A DNA stretch of 64,000 bases, taken from the NCBI GenBank assembly GCA_028288025.1, contig JAQBOM010000008.1:223500-287499 (forward strand), read 5' to 3'. The notes under the pieces were generated by a model that saw nothing but the letters and a program-made list of their open reading frames with translations, was not told the DNA's origin and did no database searches. Shown in pieces: positions 8,035 through 18,461 of this stretch. The position numbers were made by a program, and so were the translations under genes. The DNA comes from Mucilaginibacter sp. GTDB taxonomy: Bacteria; Bacteroidota; Bacteroidia; Sphingobacteriales; Sphingobacteriaceae. Within the stretch, counting starts at the first letter, position 1. The number at the start of each line of letters is the position of its first letter.

Positions 8035-9251
8035 TTTTCAATAAACTCCCCCTCACTTTTCGCAATCACAATTGTAGCAATTCCATTTCCGATCATATTG
8101 GTGATGGCCCTAGCTTCCGACATAAACCTGTCGACACCTAATAATATCGCGATGCCCTCCACCGGGATGATCTTTAATGCGGCCAGGGTGGATGTTAATA
8201 CGATAAAGCCGCCGCCGGTTACCGCCGCTGCGCCTTTGGATGTGATCATCAATATCCCGATAAGGGCAACCTGCTGCTCCCAGCTTAAAGGGATGTGGTA
8301 CACCTGGGCGAGAAATATTACCGCCATTGACAGGTAGATGGTCGTCCCGTCTAAGTTAAATGAATAACCGGTAGGTATTACCAGGCCGACCACAGATCGG
8401 GAGCAGCCAAATTTTTCCATTTTTTCCATCATGGCAGGCAGCACCGATTCCGAGGATGAGGTACCCAGCACGATGAGTATTTCTTCCCGGATGAATTTCA
8501 GATACCTCCACAAGCTGAATTTAAATATCCGGCAAATGATGTTAAGGACTATAAAAATAAACAGGAACATGGTTAAGTAAACCGACCCCATCAGCTTTGC
8601 CAGTGGCTCCAGGGTTTTGATGCCGTATGTACTAATGGTATATGCCATCCCGCCAAAAGCGCCTATAGGGGCAACCCGCATAACCATGTGCATGATATTG
8701 AAAAGCACTTTCGACAGCTTGTCAAATAGACCGATTACTGATTGACCTGCTTCGCCCATCCGGCTTAAGCCGAATCCAAACAATATCGCAAAAAACAGGA
8801 TCTGTAAAATATCGCCTTTGGCAAAGGCCTCGAATATATTGGGTGGAACGATATGCGCTATGAAATCGCTCCAGTGCATATCCGCCGCGGCTTTTTGATA
8901 CACGGCCAATTTTGAGGCGTCGGTTGCGATATGGCTTACAAAGCCCTCGCCAGGCTTTATTAAATTGGCTATTATAATACCGATGATCAGTGCGCAGGTG
9001 CTTACGATCTCGAAATAAAGAAGGGCCTTCCCGCCAACCCTGCCCACCTTTTTCATATCGCTCATACCGGCAATCCCCAAAACGATGGTGAAAAATATGA
9101 TCGGCGCTATCAGCATAGTAATCAGGTTAATAAAAGTTTGACTGATCAATTTTGCCGTTGGCCCGAATGATTTAAAGTAAAGGCCGACAATAACACCTAA
9201 TAATATGCCGGCGATAACTTGGAAATTTAGATTGAAAAAGAGTTTCTTCAT
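8013..9251 (-). CDS. Dicarboxylate/amino-acid:cation symporter (DAACS family)
   Basis: A 412-aa secondary transporter of the GltP/DctA type, which imports C4-dicarboxylates or acidic amino acids with H+ or Na+ across the inner membrane. It starts with basic residues and a helix (MKKLFFNLNFQVIAGILLG), has multiple membrane helices, the serine-rich re-entrant loop (LGTSSSESVLPAMM) and the conserved TIYLSM segment near the substrate site. The substrate cannot be fixed from sequence alone. The ATG at 9251 is chosen; the frame extends upstream without a better start. Its last six codons and stop lie in a word-repeat spacer. Confidence 0.9.
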   Translation of the reverse strand: MKKLFFNLNFQVIAGILLGVIVGLYFKSFGPTAKLISQTFINLITMLIAPIIFFTIVLGIAGMSDMKKVGRVGGKALLYFEIVSTCALIIGIIIANLIKPGEGFVSHIATDASKLAVYQKAAADMHWSDFIAHIVPPNIFEAFAKGDILQILFFAILFGFGLSRMGEAGQSVIGLFDKLSKVLFNIMHMVMRVAPIGAFGGMAYTISTYGIKTLEPLAKLMGSVYLTMFLFIFIVLNIICRIFKFSLWRYLKFIREEILIVLGTSSSESVLPAMMEKMEKFGCSRSVVGLVIPTGYSFNLDGTTIYLSMAVIFLAQVYHIPLSWEQQVALIGILMITSKGAAAVTGGGFIVLTSTLAALKIIPVEGIAILLGVDRFMSEARAITNMIGNGIATIVIAKSEGEFIEKRLEVGD

Positions 9252-9338
9252 GCTAAACAAGTATACAACTAACTTGCAATATTTTGTCAATAGCGGATAA
9301 TTTAACAAGTTTAACCGATCTATTAGTAAGTTTACCGG

Positions 9339-9791
9339 ATGAGTGCCATTTACAATTTTCATAAGGTATCCCACCTGCTGGCTTGCGCCGGGCAGCCGCA
9401 GGAAGAGCAATTGCAGGATATAGCAAACGATGGTTATAAAGTAGTCATCAACCTTGGCCTGTCGGATGGTAAATATGCTTTAAGAGACGAGGCGGCCACG
9501 GTAAAAGGCCTGGGAATGCAGTACCATCATATCCCGGTGAATTTTGAAGATCCGCAAACAGGCGACCTGGTATCATTTATCAGCCTGATGAATGCGTATG
9601 CAGGTGAGAAAATATTTGTTCATTGTGCGGCTAACTACCGGGCGTCGGTTTTTACAGGGCTTTACCTGTTAAATGCAACCAAATTTACTGAAGAAGAAAT
9701 GAAGGACTTTATTGAAGAGGTATGGCAGCCAGATCCGGTTTGGGAGCAATTTTTAGAGGAGGGTGTGGCATATTTAAAAAAGGAACACTAG
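9339..9791 (+). CDS. Protein-tyrosine-phosphatase-like (DUF442-type) protein
   Basis: A 150-aa cytoplasmic protein with a dual-specificity-phosphatase-like fold. Signs are an N-terminal AGQP, a central HIPVNFEDP, and the P-loop VHCAANYRAS, which has a CX4R spacing as in DUF442 relatives rather than the classical CX5R. Catalytic activity is therefore plausible but not certain. It is divergent from the symporter gene, with 87 bp between the start codons. Confidence 0.75.
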   Translation: MSAIYNFHKVSHLLACAGQPQEEQLQDIANDGYKVVINLGLSDGKYALRDEAATVKGLGMQYHHIPVNFEDPQTGDLVSFISLMNAYAGEKIFVHCAANYRASVFTGLYLLNATKFTEEEMKDFIEEVWQPDPVWEQFLEEGVAYLKKEH

Positions 9792-9838
9792 CCGAAACCA
9801 AAATACTAGTCATTGCGTAAAAATAGTCGTTATCCAAA

Positions 9839-10081
9839 ATGGAAGAAAACGACAAACATACACGGGCCAAATCGTCATTAAAAAAGAAGTATACTGCTTA
9901 CTTTTGCCCGGTTTGCTGCGAACCCAGTCATTTAAAAGTACACCGCAGCTGGGTTTTAAAAAGGGTGCTATTCTTTTTACCGGTTAGAAAATATTTTTGT
10001 TCCGGGTGTAAAAAACCATACTACGTCAACATTAAAACCGCGAAAAGAATCAGGATCGACGAAACCGCCATTGCAGCCTGA
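9839..10081 (+). CDS. Small zinc-ribbon-like hypothetical protein
   Basis: An 80-aa basic protein with two cysteine pairs, CPVCC (near residue 24) and CSGC (near 55), spaced like a zinc ribbon, and a basic hydrophobic middle (HRSWVLKRVLFFLPVRKYF). It follows the phosphatase-like gene by 47 bp on the same strand and may be co-transcribed. No family was recognised. Confidence 0.65.
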   Translation: MEENDKHTRAKSSLKKKYTAYFCPVCCEPSHLKVHRSWVLKRVLFFLPVRKYFCSGCKKPYYVNIKTAKRIRIDETAIAA

Positions 10082-10140
10082 ACTGCGGAAAATGATTTGA
10101 CTTACGACAAGTGGTTATTCCCACTGATTTGGCAGCCGGG

Positions 10141-10446
10141 TTATTTGTCGCCTTCCTTCTTCGGCTGCACGATCACAAAAACATCCTCATTCGATTTCTT
10201 CATCAAATATTTTTCGCGGGCGAATTTTTCGAGCTTTTGGGGGTTTGAGGTGAGCTCATCAAGGTCCCTGGCAACTTTGGCGGTTTCTTTCTGGTAGAAA
10301 TCGCGTTCCTGCTTTAATTTGTTTACCTGCTGGTGGTACTGGTATTGCGAGAAAAGATCATTCTTGTCAAAAAATATCATCCACACCAAAAAGGCAAGCG
10401 AGACTAAAAAAAACTTGTTTTTAACGAGATTAACCAGGCGTTTCAT
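10141..10446 (-). CDS. Septum formation initiator, FtsB/DivIC family
   Basis: A 101-aa bitopic protein: a basic N-terminus, one membrane helix (about residues 12-27), then a periplasmic coiled coil (YQYHQQVNKLKQERDFYQKE) and the conserved end NPQKLEKFAREKY followed by MKK. This is the standard FtsB/DivIC plan for the divisome subcomplex. In many Bacteroidota it is encoded close to eno, which here lies further upstream (13189-14487) on the same strand. Confidence 0.88.
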   Translation of the reverse strand: MKRLVNLVKNKFFLVSLAFLVWMIFFDKNDLFSQYQYHQQVNKLKQERDFYQKETAKVARDLDELTSNPQKLEKFAREKYLMKKSNEDVFVIVQPKKEGDK

Positions 10447-10551
10447 AGTAGTGAATTTATTTTCAGTATAAAATTATTCAAATTGAACTGCCGAAGCAAA
10501 TAAGTTTATGAACTTTTCCACAATTGGTGGAGTAAGTTAATTTAGTGAGTG

Positions 10552-10585
10552 GTTGATTAGGTTTGAAAAATTCAACCTAATCAAC
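10552..10585. terminator. Hairpin downstream of the DEAD-box gene
   Basis: GTTGATTAGGTT (10552-10563) pairs perfectly with AACCTAATCAAC (10574-10585) around a 10-nt loop, 26 bp past the helicase stop. There is no clean T-run, so terminator function is tentative. Further CAATCAACTT words follow at 10580-10606. Confidence 0.45.
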
Positions 10586-10610
10586 TTATTCCAACCCAAT
10601 CAACTTCAAA

Positions 10611-11912
10611 CTAATTCCTTCTTCTATCCCCGCTTCTGCCGCTCATACCGCTGCCGCCGCTATTTCCGCCTCTGTCGTGCCTGCCATAACCGCGACCGCG
10701 GCTATTGCCTGAACCATTGCGGTTGCCGGAGCCATTTTTTGAGCCTTCCTGGTGTTTTGCAGCAATGCTTTGCGGGCTCATCGGGTAGGGGTGAGCCTCT
10801 TCAACAGGTATCTGTTTGGAGATCAGTTTATGAATATCCTTTAAAAATTCTATTTCTTCCTGGTCGCAGAACGAAAGGGCAATGCCGTTTAACCCTGCGC
10901 GGCCAGTACGGCCGATACGGTGCACGTATGTTTCGGGTATATTGGGCAGCTCGTAATTGATCACGTGGGTCAATTCATCAATATCAATACCACGGGCAGC
11001 AATATCTGTAGCGATCAATACCCGTGTAGTCCGATTTTTGAAATTGGTTAACGCCCGCTGACGTGCATTTTGTGACTTATTGCCGTGAATTGCCTCGGCG
11101 GTGATGCCAATGCGTACAAGGTCCTTCACCACTTTATCCGCGCCGTGTTTGGTGCGCGTAAATACCAGTGCTGTTTTAATTTCTTTATCCTTTAACAGGT
11201 GTGCCAGCAAAGCCCGCTTATCCGATTTGTCGACATAATACAACGCTTGCTGTATGGTATCGGCAGTGGAAGATACCGGGGTAACCTCAACCATCTCGGG
11301 TTTGGTTAATATGGTATTAGCCAGTTGCTGGATTTCATTGGGCATAGTCGCCGAGAAAAACAAGGTTTGTCGTTTAGCCGGAACCTTAGCGATGACCTTT
11401 TTAACATCATGCACAAAACCCATATCCAGCATGCGGTCGGCCTCGTCGAGCACCAGCATACGGATGTGGTCCAAATGGACAAAACGCTGGTTCATCAGGT
11501 CGAGCAGGCGGCCGGGTGTGGCTACCAGGATATCAACGCCGCGTCTCAGCGCATCAGTTTGCGGGTTTTGTGAAACGCCGCCGTAAATAACCAAATGTTT
11601 TAAGCCGGTATGTTTTCCATAAGCCGCGAAACTTTCACCAATCTGTATCGCTAATTCGCGGGTAGGTGTTAATATAAGCGCCTTTATTGTTTTTTGCTCT
11701 TTATGCTGCAGCCTGTCCTGGTACAATAACTGTATGATCGGGATGGCAAAAGCCGCGGTTTTACCGGTGCCGGTTTGGGCACAGCCTAGCAGGTCTTTGT
11801 TTTGTAATATAATAGGTATGGCTTGTTCCTGTATAGGGGTGGGCGTAGTATATCCCTCAGTTTTTAAAGCCCTGAGTATAGGCTCAATTAAATTTAAATT
11901 TTCGAATGACAT
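10611..11912 (-). CDS. DEAD-box ATP-dependent RNA helicase
   Basis: A 433-aa RhlE-like helicase that remodels RNA, probably in ribosome assembly or RNA decay. All core motifs are visible: the Q-motif phenylalanine and [10 protein letters not shown], Walker A AQTGTGKT (near residue 44), [15 protein letters not shown], and motif [10 protein letters not shown]. The C-terminal 55 residues are a low-complexity Gly/Arg/Asn/Ser tail suited to RNA binding. A perfect -7 element at 12005-12012 gives an 85-nt or so leader. Confidence 0.95.
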   Translation of the reverse strand: MSFENLNLIEPILRALKTEGYTTPTPIQEQAIPIILQNKDLLGCAQTGTGKTAAFAIPIIQLLYQDRLQHKEQKTIKALILTPTRELAIQIGESFAAYGKHTGLKHLVIYGGVSQNPQTDALRRGVDILVATPGRLLDLMNQRFVHLDHIRMLVLDEADRMLDMGFVHDVKKVIAKVPAKRQTLFFSATMPNEIQQLANTILTKPEMVEVTPVSSTADTIQQALYYVDKSDKRALLAHLLKDKEIKTALVFTRTKHGADKVVKDLVRIGITAEAIHGNKSQNARQRALTNFKNRTTRVLIATDIAARGIDIDELTHVINYELPNIPETYVHRIGRTGRAGLNGIALSFCDQEEIEFLKDIHKLISKQIPVEEAHPYPMSPQSIAAKHQEGSKNGSGNRNGSGNSRGRGYGRHDRGGNSGGSGMSGRSGDRRRN

Positions 11913-12004
11913 GTAATGTGTGTAATGTATGTGCTAACGCGAAGCATAGCGGATCTGAAGAGTTGTCGGTGATCAAAGCCGTAACGAACGGGTAATTATT
12001 TTTG

Positions 12005-12012
12005 CAAAGATA
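12005..12012 (-). promoter_or_regulatory. -7 promoter element for the DEAD-box gene
   Basis: On the minus strand TATCTTTG fits TAnnTTTG. It lies 93 bp upstream of the helicase ATG. An opposing plus-strand match (TATTTTTG, 11997-12004) abuts it. No clear -33 box was seen. Confidence 0.4.
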
Positions 12013-12122
12013 CGCTTTTAATTGGGAAGTAGTGTTTATTAGCTGAAAGCTAAAAGAAGAAAGCTGAAAGCTGTGTGGTTATAAGGGATTTGACAACTTT
12101 TTAAAAGTTCTCAATTTGGTTT

Positions 12123-12536
12123 TCAACTGTTATTTAATTTCTCTTCTAAAATTTCCACAACAACAATTTTCCATTCATTATTGATATTTTTCCATTGGTA
12201 AATTCCTTTTCTCTGGACTTTCCAATTTTTTGAAAAAAAGACAAAAACTTTCAATGAAATATTCAGGTGCTGGATTAATTCTTCAATCAATGTGTCTTTC
12301 TCAAGAGTAAAAGATAGCCTGTCATAGCTACTAGTATAATTAAGAATCCTATTAAAATACAATTTAATATCGTTAGCTAACGATGCCTTACCAATTGTTT
12401 TGCCATTAAGTTGTTTATATTTTAATTCGTCTCCGAAGAAATTAATGTATTCCTCAAACATTCTATTTTTCAATGCATTATTGGCCAACTGATGAGCCTT
12501 GTCGATTTCTTCTAACAGTAATTCGATATTATTCAT
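12123..12536 (-). CDS. Hypothetical protein (NTF2/SnoaL-like?)
   Basis: A 137-aa soluble protein of mixed helix and strand. The length, the N-terminal helices and the late WKNINNEWKIV strand are reminiscent of NTF2-like (nuclear-limit-type) folds, but this is a weak impression. Its ATG overlaps the lspA stop by 4 bp (ATGA), suggesting translational coupling to lspA. It is clearly more AT-rich than lspA and eno, possibly a later insertion. Confidence 0.65.
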   Translation of the reverse strand: MNNIELLLEEIDKAHQLANNALKNRMFEEYINFFGDELKYKQLNGKTIGKASLANDIKLYFNRILNYTSSYDRLSFTLEKDTLIEELIQHLNISLKVFVFFSKNWKVQRKGIYQWKNINNEWKIVVVEILEEKLNNS

Positions 12537-13063
12537 TTGATGGGATTTTCATCTAATTTATTTACATCAGCTTCTGCTTTTCGATTCAAAAAGGAATGTA
12601 TCAAAACAATAAACATCCCCGCCATGATCGACATATCGGCCACATTAAACACGCCGGTTTGAAAAATAACGAAGTTGATATGCATAAAATCGGTCACAGA
12701 GCCGCGCACGATCCGATCGTAAATATTCCCGAAGCCGCCGCCGATTATGAGTATTATACCCAATAGTTTGACACGATTGATATTGGGCTTTGCCAGGATG
12801 TACCCGAGTCCGAACAGGACAGCCAGCAGGGGAAGTATATTCAGCAGGATCATTCTCAGCGGACCCGAAAGCGAATCGCCAAAGCTTAAAAATGCGCCGG
12901 TGTTTTCAACGCGCTGGAAAGTAATATGGCGATGAAGATAGGTGATACGATCATATATCTCCATTTTATCTCTTACGATGGTTTTTGAAAGCTGGTCACA
13001 GCCGATGTTTAAACCAAGGACCAGTAAAATAACCAGCGTTCGTACCAACCTTTTTGAATTCAT
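12533..13063 (-). CDS. lspA: Lipoprotein signal peptidase (signal peptidase II)
   Basis: Inner-membrane aspartyl protease of 176 aa that removes signal peptides from prolipoproteins. Four membrane helices, the VENTGAFLSFG loop, and both catalytic aspartates, in NIYDRIVRG and FNVADMSI, are present. Several lipoproteins in this window (1356, 22134, 33420, 39795) are expected substrates. It follows eno with a terminator between. Confidence 0.94.
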   Translation of the reverse strand: MNSKRLVRTLVILLVLGLNIGCDQLSKTIVRDKMEIYDRITYLHRHITFQRVENTGAFLSFGDSLSGPLRMILLNILPLLAVLFGLGYILAKPNINRVKLLGIILIIGGGFGNIYDRIVRGSVTDFMHINFVIFQTGVFNVADMSIMAGMFIVLIHSFLNRKAEADVNKLDENPIK

Positions 13064-13120
13064 GGTTCAAATATAGACTGCTGATGATAATGATTTAAGG
13101 ATTTCGTTAATTTTAAATTA

Positions 13121-13148
13121 AAAAAGCCCTGATACGTCAGAGCTTTTT
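13121..13148. terminator. Terminator between eno and lspA
   Basis: Stem 13121-13132 with 13137-13148 (AAAAAGCCCTGA with TCAGAGCTTTTT, one mismatch) around a 4-nt loop, with A/T runs on both strands. It is about 40 bp beyond the eno stop. Confidence 0.75.
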
Positions 13149-13188
13149 ATTTTGCTTGTTTTAGCTTTTCGCTTTCGCCTTTCAGCTT

Positions 13189-14532
<1,344 letters not shown>

Positions 14533-14586
14533 CTACACAATATCGTTTTCAAATATACAACTTCCGGTAAATTATGGGAGAATTAA

Positions 14587-14719
14587 TTATGATTTCGCCG
14601 ATTTCGGGGAGATTTCACCGATTATTGTCGGAACCATGATTCTTAGGATTTAAGGGTTACCATGATTAGGTACACTAGTTCAAATCCGAAATCCGAAATC
14701 GTAATTCTGAAATCAAAAA
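14587..14719. repeat. Word-repeat spacer between eno and the ABC permease
   Basis: GATTTCGCCGAT and GATTTCACCGAT words lie at 14590-14622, and AAATCCGAAATCCGAAATCG words at 14674-14700. A tRNA T-arm look-alike at 14668-14677 is part of this repeat and does not fold as a tRNA. Confidence 0.45.
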
Positions 14720-15811
14720 TCACTCCCATTTAAAGGTTTTAACGGCTACTGCGTAAATAATGATAAACCAGATACCTAATATGAGCAACTCGTGAGTTAC
14801 ATCGCCCAGGCCGGCGCCTTCAAAGGCTACCTCGCGCATGGCTTTATTCAGATAGGTTAGCGGGAGTATATTACTGAGTGATTGCAGCCATTGCGGGAAT
14901 GCCGTGGTGGCAAAGAAGGTGCCTGATAGTAAGAACTGCGGCATGGTGATGATGTTCGATAGCGGCGGCACGGTACTTTCGTTTTTAGCGACACCGGATA
15001 TGATAAAGCCGAAACCCATAAAAATGATCAGCCCGATTGCCGACAGCACCAGCATATTGGCCACGGTTGTAATGCCATGCACCAGGGTGAAGCCGAAAAA
15101 ATAATGTCCTACCAAAATAATAAACAGGGCGCCGATCCACGAGAAAACCAGTCGCGCGATGGCTTCGCCCAGTACAATACTGTACCGCTTTACCGGGGTT
15201 GCGAAGAAACGTTTGATGACTAACGTTAAACGCAGGCTAAGGAAAACGAACGCAGTGCCAAAAACACCGCTGCTGAGCAGCGAGAAACCCAGCATGCCGG
15301 GTAAAATAAAGTCGATATACTTGTATTCGCGGCCCTTAACCGTGGTTTCCTGTATATTGGCTACCGGCTGGACTGTAGTATTGCCACGGCTGTTCAGCTG
15401 GTAAAAAACACTGTTCAGTACCGACTTAAGCACGCCGCCTTTTTGCTGCGAAGCATCGGTGTATTGCACGTTCAGTGTATATGGCGGCTGACCATTGTTT
15501 TTTTGTATATTAATAACGGCATCAATATTCCCTTTTGAAAGGTTTGATGCCATTTCTTTTGATGACTCTTTTGTGATCAGGTGTATTACTTTAATATTTT
15601 TCAATACCTGGTAAACCGGGCCAACCGTATCGCAGGTTTTTGCCACGCCTACGTCAACGGTTACGCCGCTACCGCCGATGTTGGCGAAAACTACAATAAA
15701 TATCAGCGGGAAGGCTAAACTAAACACCACCGCCGATGGGCTGCGTATAATGGAACGGAAACTGGCTACCGCGATGGCCAGGGTTGCGCGGGTATTGCTG
15801 TATTTAGTCAT
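14720..15811 (-). CDS. ABC-2 type transporter permease
   Basis: A 363-aa membrane protein: one N-terminal helix, an extracytoplasmic domain of about 150 residues, then five or so C-terminal helices, the usual plan of ABC-2 permeases that export drugs, lipids or polymers. The conserved FILPGMLGFSLLSSG and PQFLLSGTFFATTAFP segments fit the family. Its ATPase partner is encoded just upstream (15886-16650). The start codon lies inside a CATTAGTCATTGGT word repeat. The substrate is unknown. Confidence 0.88.
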   Translation of the reverse strand: MTKYSNTRATLAIAVASFRSIIRSPSAVVFSLAFPLIFIVVFANIGGSGVTVDVGVAKTCDTVGPVYQVLKNIKVIHLITKESSKEMASNLSKGNIDAVINIQKNNGQPPYTLNVQYTDASQQKGGVLKSVLNSVFYQLNSRGNTTVQPVANIQETTVKGREYKYIDFILPGMLGFSLLSSGVFGTAFVFLSLRLTLVIKRFFATPVKRYSIVLGEAIARLVFSWIGALFIILVGHYFFGFTLVHGITTVANMLVLSAIGLIIFMGFGFIISGVAKNESTVPPLSNIITMPQFLLSGTFFATTAFPQWLQSLSNILPLTYLNKAMREVAFEGAGLGDVTHELLILGIWFIIIYAVAVKTFKWE

Positions 15812-15842
15812 TGGTCATTGTGTCATTAGTCATTGGTCATTT
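15804..15842. repeat. GTCATTAG/GTCATTGG word repeat over the permease start
   Basis: The word TTAGTCATTGGTCATT and shorter variants recur three to four times. One copy contains the permease start codon, and the others occupy its ribosome-binding region. The same words form the hairpin at 23422-23528. Confidence 0.6.
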
Positions 15843-15885
15843 GGACGATCTGGCAAACTGCCTGCCGCCTACTGCAAACTATTTC

Positions 15886-16650
15886 TCAGCCCTCGCGCCA
15901 TTCTTTCCCGGTAAGGTTAATAAAAACATCTTCGAGGTTGGCCAGCTTTACTTCCTTTTTGCGTTCAAAACCGCTGGCTACCAGCTCATCAATAAAATGG
16001 TTTGGCGTATCGATGCCCACGATGTGGCCGCCATCAACAAAGGCCACACGGTCGCATAGCTCTTCGGCTTCGTCCATGTAGTGAGTGGTGATGACCACTG
16101 TGGTGCCGCTGTCGCGTATTTCACGGATAAGGTCCCATAGGTTACGGCGTGCCTGAGGGTCGAGGCCGGTTGTTGGCTCGTCCAGGAAAATGATCTTTGG
16201 ATTATTGATAAGCGTTGTCGCGATAGAAAACCGCTGCTTTTGGCCGCCGGAAAGGTCTTTATATTTTGCTTTCGCCTTATCAGTTAACGCCACTTTCTCC
16301 AGCATTTCGGTTGGCGTTTTATCTATGCCGTATAACCCGCAGAATAGTTTGATCAGTTCTGAAAGGTTTAGATTTGGGTAATATCCCGCCGCTTGTAATT
16401 GCACACCGATGCGTTGTTTTATTTTATCGGCGTCCTTGTCGATAGAAAGGCCGTCAACAGTCACCTCACCGGACGTTTTATCGCGGAGTGTTTCTATCAC
16501 TTCGAGCGTGGTGGTTTTCCCGGCGCCGTTAGGGCCGAGCAGGCCGAATATCTCGCCCTCGTAAACTTCAAAGCTGATGCCCTTTACAGCGGCAAAATCG
16601 CCATAGTTTTTTACCAGGTTCTTTACGGTAATAATAGGTTGTTTTACCAT
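15886..16650 (-). CDS. ABC transporter ATP-binding protein
   Basis: A 254-aa nucleotide-binding subunit with Walker A GPNGAGKTT (near 36-44), signature LSGGQKQR, Walker B IIFLDEPTTGLDP, and the switch His in TTHYMDEAE. It pairs with the downstream permease (14720-15811), 74 bp away on the same strand. This gene order is typical of ABC-2 exporters. Confidence 0.92.
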   Translation of the reverse strand: MVKQPIITVKNLVKNYGDFAAVKGISFEVYEGEIFGLLGPNGAGKTTTLEVIETLRDKTSGEVTVDGLSIDKDADKIKQRIGVQLQAAGYYPNLNLSELIKLFCGLYGIDKTPTEMLEKVALTDKAKAKYKDLSGGQKQRFSIATTLINNPKIIFLDEPTTGLDPQARRNLWDLIREIRDSGTTVVITTHYMDEAEELCDRVAFVDGGHIVGIDTPNHFIDELVASGFERKKEVKLANLEDVFINLTGKEWREG

Positions 16651-16947
16651 GCTGTAAAAGTCGTTTACAAAATTGATATTTCCGTCATTTTTTTGTGAGA
16701 AGAGAGTTCTCTCTAAAGAGTTATTTTACTAAATGCCCCAATGAGTGCATTATTGTATGTAAATGCATTGCAATGTGCATAGCTGCGTGTATAATGTGTA
16801 TGGCGAGTAAGGTTTTCATAACATAACATTTGATTTATGGTTCAAATGTGCTGATGGAAACTTTTTTTACATAGGGATTTTAGGTGAAGACGGCAGGATT
16901 TTCGGTGAAATGCGGAAAAATGCCGACGAATGAGGCGTGGTTCGAAA
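16651..16947. other. Gene-free spacer upstream of the ABC operon
   Basis: No ORF was accepted. A short inverted repeat AGAGAG-TT-CTCTCT (16701-16714) lies 50 bp before the ABC ATPase start and could be an operator. 16739-16815 is low-complexity, rich in AATGCAT/AATGTGCAT words. No consensus promoter was certain. Confidence 0.4.
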
Positions 16948-16980
16948 AAACTTACGAAGTTTCGAAAACTTCGTAAGTTT
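16948..16980. terminator. Terminator after carA
   Basis: AAACTTACGAAGTTT (16948-16962) pairs perfectly with 16966-16980 around a 3-nt loop. It lies 9 bp beyond the carA stop. The same stem word reappears at 39689-39766 and 59799-59830. Confidence 0.8.
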
Positions 16981-16989
16981 AATGGATTA

Positions 16990-18090
16990 TTATTTCATCA
17001 AATTAATAAAATCATCAAACAAATACCGGCTGTCATGCGGGCCGGGGGATGACTCGGGGTGATACTGTACCGAGAATGCCTTTTTACCTTTAACACGGAT
17101 ACCTTCAATAGACTGGTCGTTGAGGTTAAGGTGGGTGATCTCCACTTTATCAGACGCGCGAACTGCATCAGGCACTACGCCAAAGCCATGGTTTTGCGAA
17201 GTCACCTCGCAGTGGTTGATGATAATATTTTTTACGGGGTGATTTAAGCCGCGGTGTCCGTTGAACATTTTTTTGGTGGGAATATCATTCGCCAGTGCCA
17301 GCAACTGGTGGCCCAGGCAAATACCAAACATCGGTTTTTCGGAAGCCAGGATCTCTTTCACCGTGTTGATCGCATAGGGCATGGCAGCTGGGTCGCCGGG
17401 GCCGTTGGAAATGAAATAGCCTGTGGGTGCAAAATCTTTCTCCATTTCGGCAAAGGTTGTTTTTGCCGGGAAAACCTTGGCATAAACATCGCGGTCGTCA
17501 AAGTTGCGGAGGATATTCTTCTTAACGCCAAGGTCGAGCACCGCTACACGGTAAGCTGCATTTTCTTCACCAAAAGTATAGGTTTCAGTAGTCGAAACTT
17601 TCGAAGATAGCTCCAGCCCGTCCATCGACGGCACTTCATCCAGCTTCTTTTTCAGTTCGTCGATATCCAATATCTCGGATGAGATGATCGCGTTCATCGC
17701 GCCTTTATCGCGGATATGGCGTACCAGCTGGCGGGTGTCCACATCAGAAATACCAACAATATTTTGTTCCTGGAAATAATCCTGTATTGACTCATCAGCC
17801 TGTTTGCGGCTGTAGGCGATATTATAATTTTTACAAACCAAACCGGCAATTTGGATATGCCCCGATTCCACTTCATCCTTATTGATACCATAATTACCTA
17901 TATGCGCGTTTGTCGCCACCATGATTTGCCCGAAATAGGAGGGGTCGGTAAAAATTTCCTGGTAGCCGGTCATCCCGGTATTAAAGCATATCTCGCCGCT
18001 GGTGGTTCCCATTTTGCCGGCTGCTTTTCCATAAAAAACAGTTCCGTCAGCTAATAATAGTACCGCGGGTAAGGTGGTGAAATAAGTCAT
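16990..18090 (-). CDS. carA: Carbamoyl-phosphate synthase, small (glutaminase) subunit
   Basis: The 366-aa subunit hydrolyses glutamine to give ammonia for carbamoyl phosphate (arginine and pyrimidine synthesis). The N-terminal CPSase domain has TGMTGYQEIFTDPSY. The C-terminal class I glutamine amidotransferase domain has SNGPGDP, the nucleophile Cys in GICLGHQLLALA, and the His-Pro-Glu in QYHPESSPGPHDS. The large subunit carB is not in the window. Confidence 0.96.
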   Translation of the reverse strand: MTYFTTLPAVLLLADGTVFYGKAAGKMGTTSGEICFNTGMTGYQEIFTDPSYFGQIMVATNAHIGNYGINKDEVESGHIQIAGLVCKNYNIAYSRKQADESIQDYFQEQNIVGISDVDTRQLVRHIRDKGAMNAIISSEILDIDELKKKLDEVPSMDGLELSSKVSTTETYTFGEENAAYRVAVLDLGVKKNILRNFDDRDVYAKVFPAKTTFAEMEKDFAPTGYFISNGPGDPAAMPYAINTVKEILASEKPMFGICLGHQLLALANDIPTKKMFNGHRGLNHPVKNIIINHCEVTSQNHGFGVVPDAVRASDKVEITHLNLNDQSIEGIRVKGKKAFSVQYHPESSPGPHDSRYLFDDFINLMK

Positions 18091-18207
18091 TGATAAAAAA
18101 AATTGAATGATTAAAAAGCCGGTTTGCCTGGTGCAGCGCTCCGTGAAAACAGCTAGTAATATGGAAGCTTTGAACTTCTGGATTCACGGGTGCAAAGATA
18201 GGGGATT

Positions 18208-18426
18208 ATTTCGGATTTCGGAATTTCGATTTCGGATTTTACTTTTCTTTGCTGCATATAATTAATCCTGTTTAGTCTTATATTAGAATTCAAATAGATC
18301 CGAACCCGATAGCTATCGGGTCGAACATCCAAAACGGCGAAGCCTTCTTGAAGGTCTTTGAAAACAAACAAACGGCGAAAATCCGACATTTAATAAATCC
18401 GAAATCGAAATTCCGAAATCCGAAAT
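18208..18426. repeat. 32-bp perfect inverted repeat enclosing 155 bp, carA/panB spacer
   Basis: Arms 18208-18239 and 18395-18426 are exact reverse complements built of TTTCGGATTTCGGAAT-type words. The interior holds a 16-bp palindrome CCCGATAGCTATCGGG (18306-18321) and a duplicated AACGGCGAA. The right arm ends 8 bp before the panB -7 element. It has no ORF. It could be a MITE-like element or a paired word-repeat spacer. No target-site duplication is obvious. Confidence 0.8.
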
Positions 18427-18434
18427 AACAAAGT

Positions 18435-18442
18435 TACATTTG
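18435..18442 (+). promoter_or_regulatory. -7 promoter element of panB
   Basis: TACATTTG matches TAnnTTTG, 19 bp before the panB ATG. There is no clear -33 TTTG because the position is occupied by the inverted-repeat arm. Confidence 0.45.
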
Positions 18443-18461
18443 TAACCACAAAACCAAACCC

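Noticed and set aside
9252..9410. 53-residue N-terminal extension of the symporter
   Set aside because: The extension has no transporter homology features and overlaps the divergent gene at 9339; MKKLFFNLN at 9251 is the usual beginning.
14660..14690. Possible tRNA because of a GTTCAAATCC T-loop-like string
   Set aside because: No T-stem or acceptor stem pairs around it; the string is part of the AAATCCGAAATCCG spacer words.
15886..16650. Linking this ABC transporter to the pigment cluster
   Set aside because: It lies 30 kb away beside housekeeping genes and the cluster has its own ABC pair.
18300..18325. CCCGATAGCTATCGGG as an operator
   Set aside because: The palindrome is a very common spacer string in Bacteroidota and lies within a larger inverted-repeat unit, so a specific regulator site is not supported.
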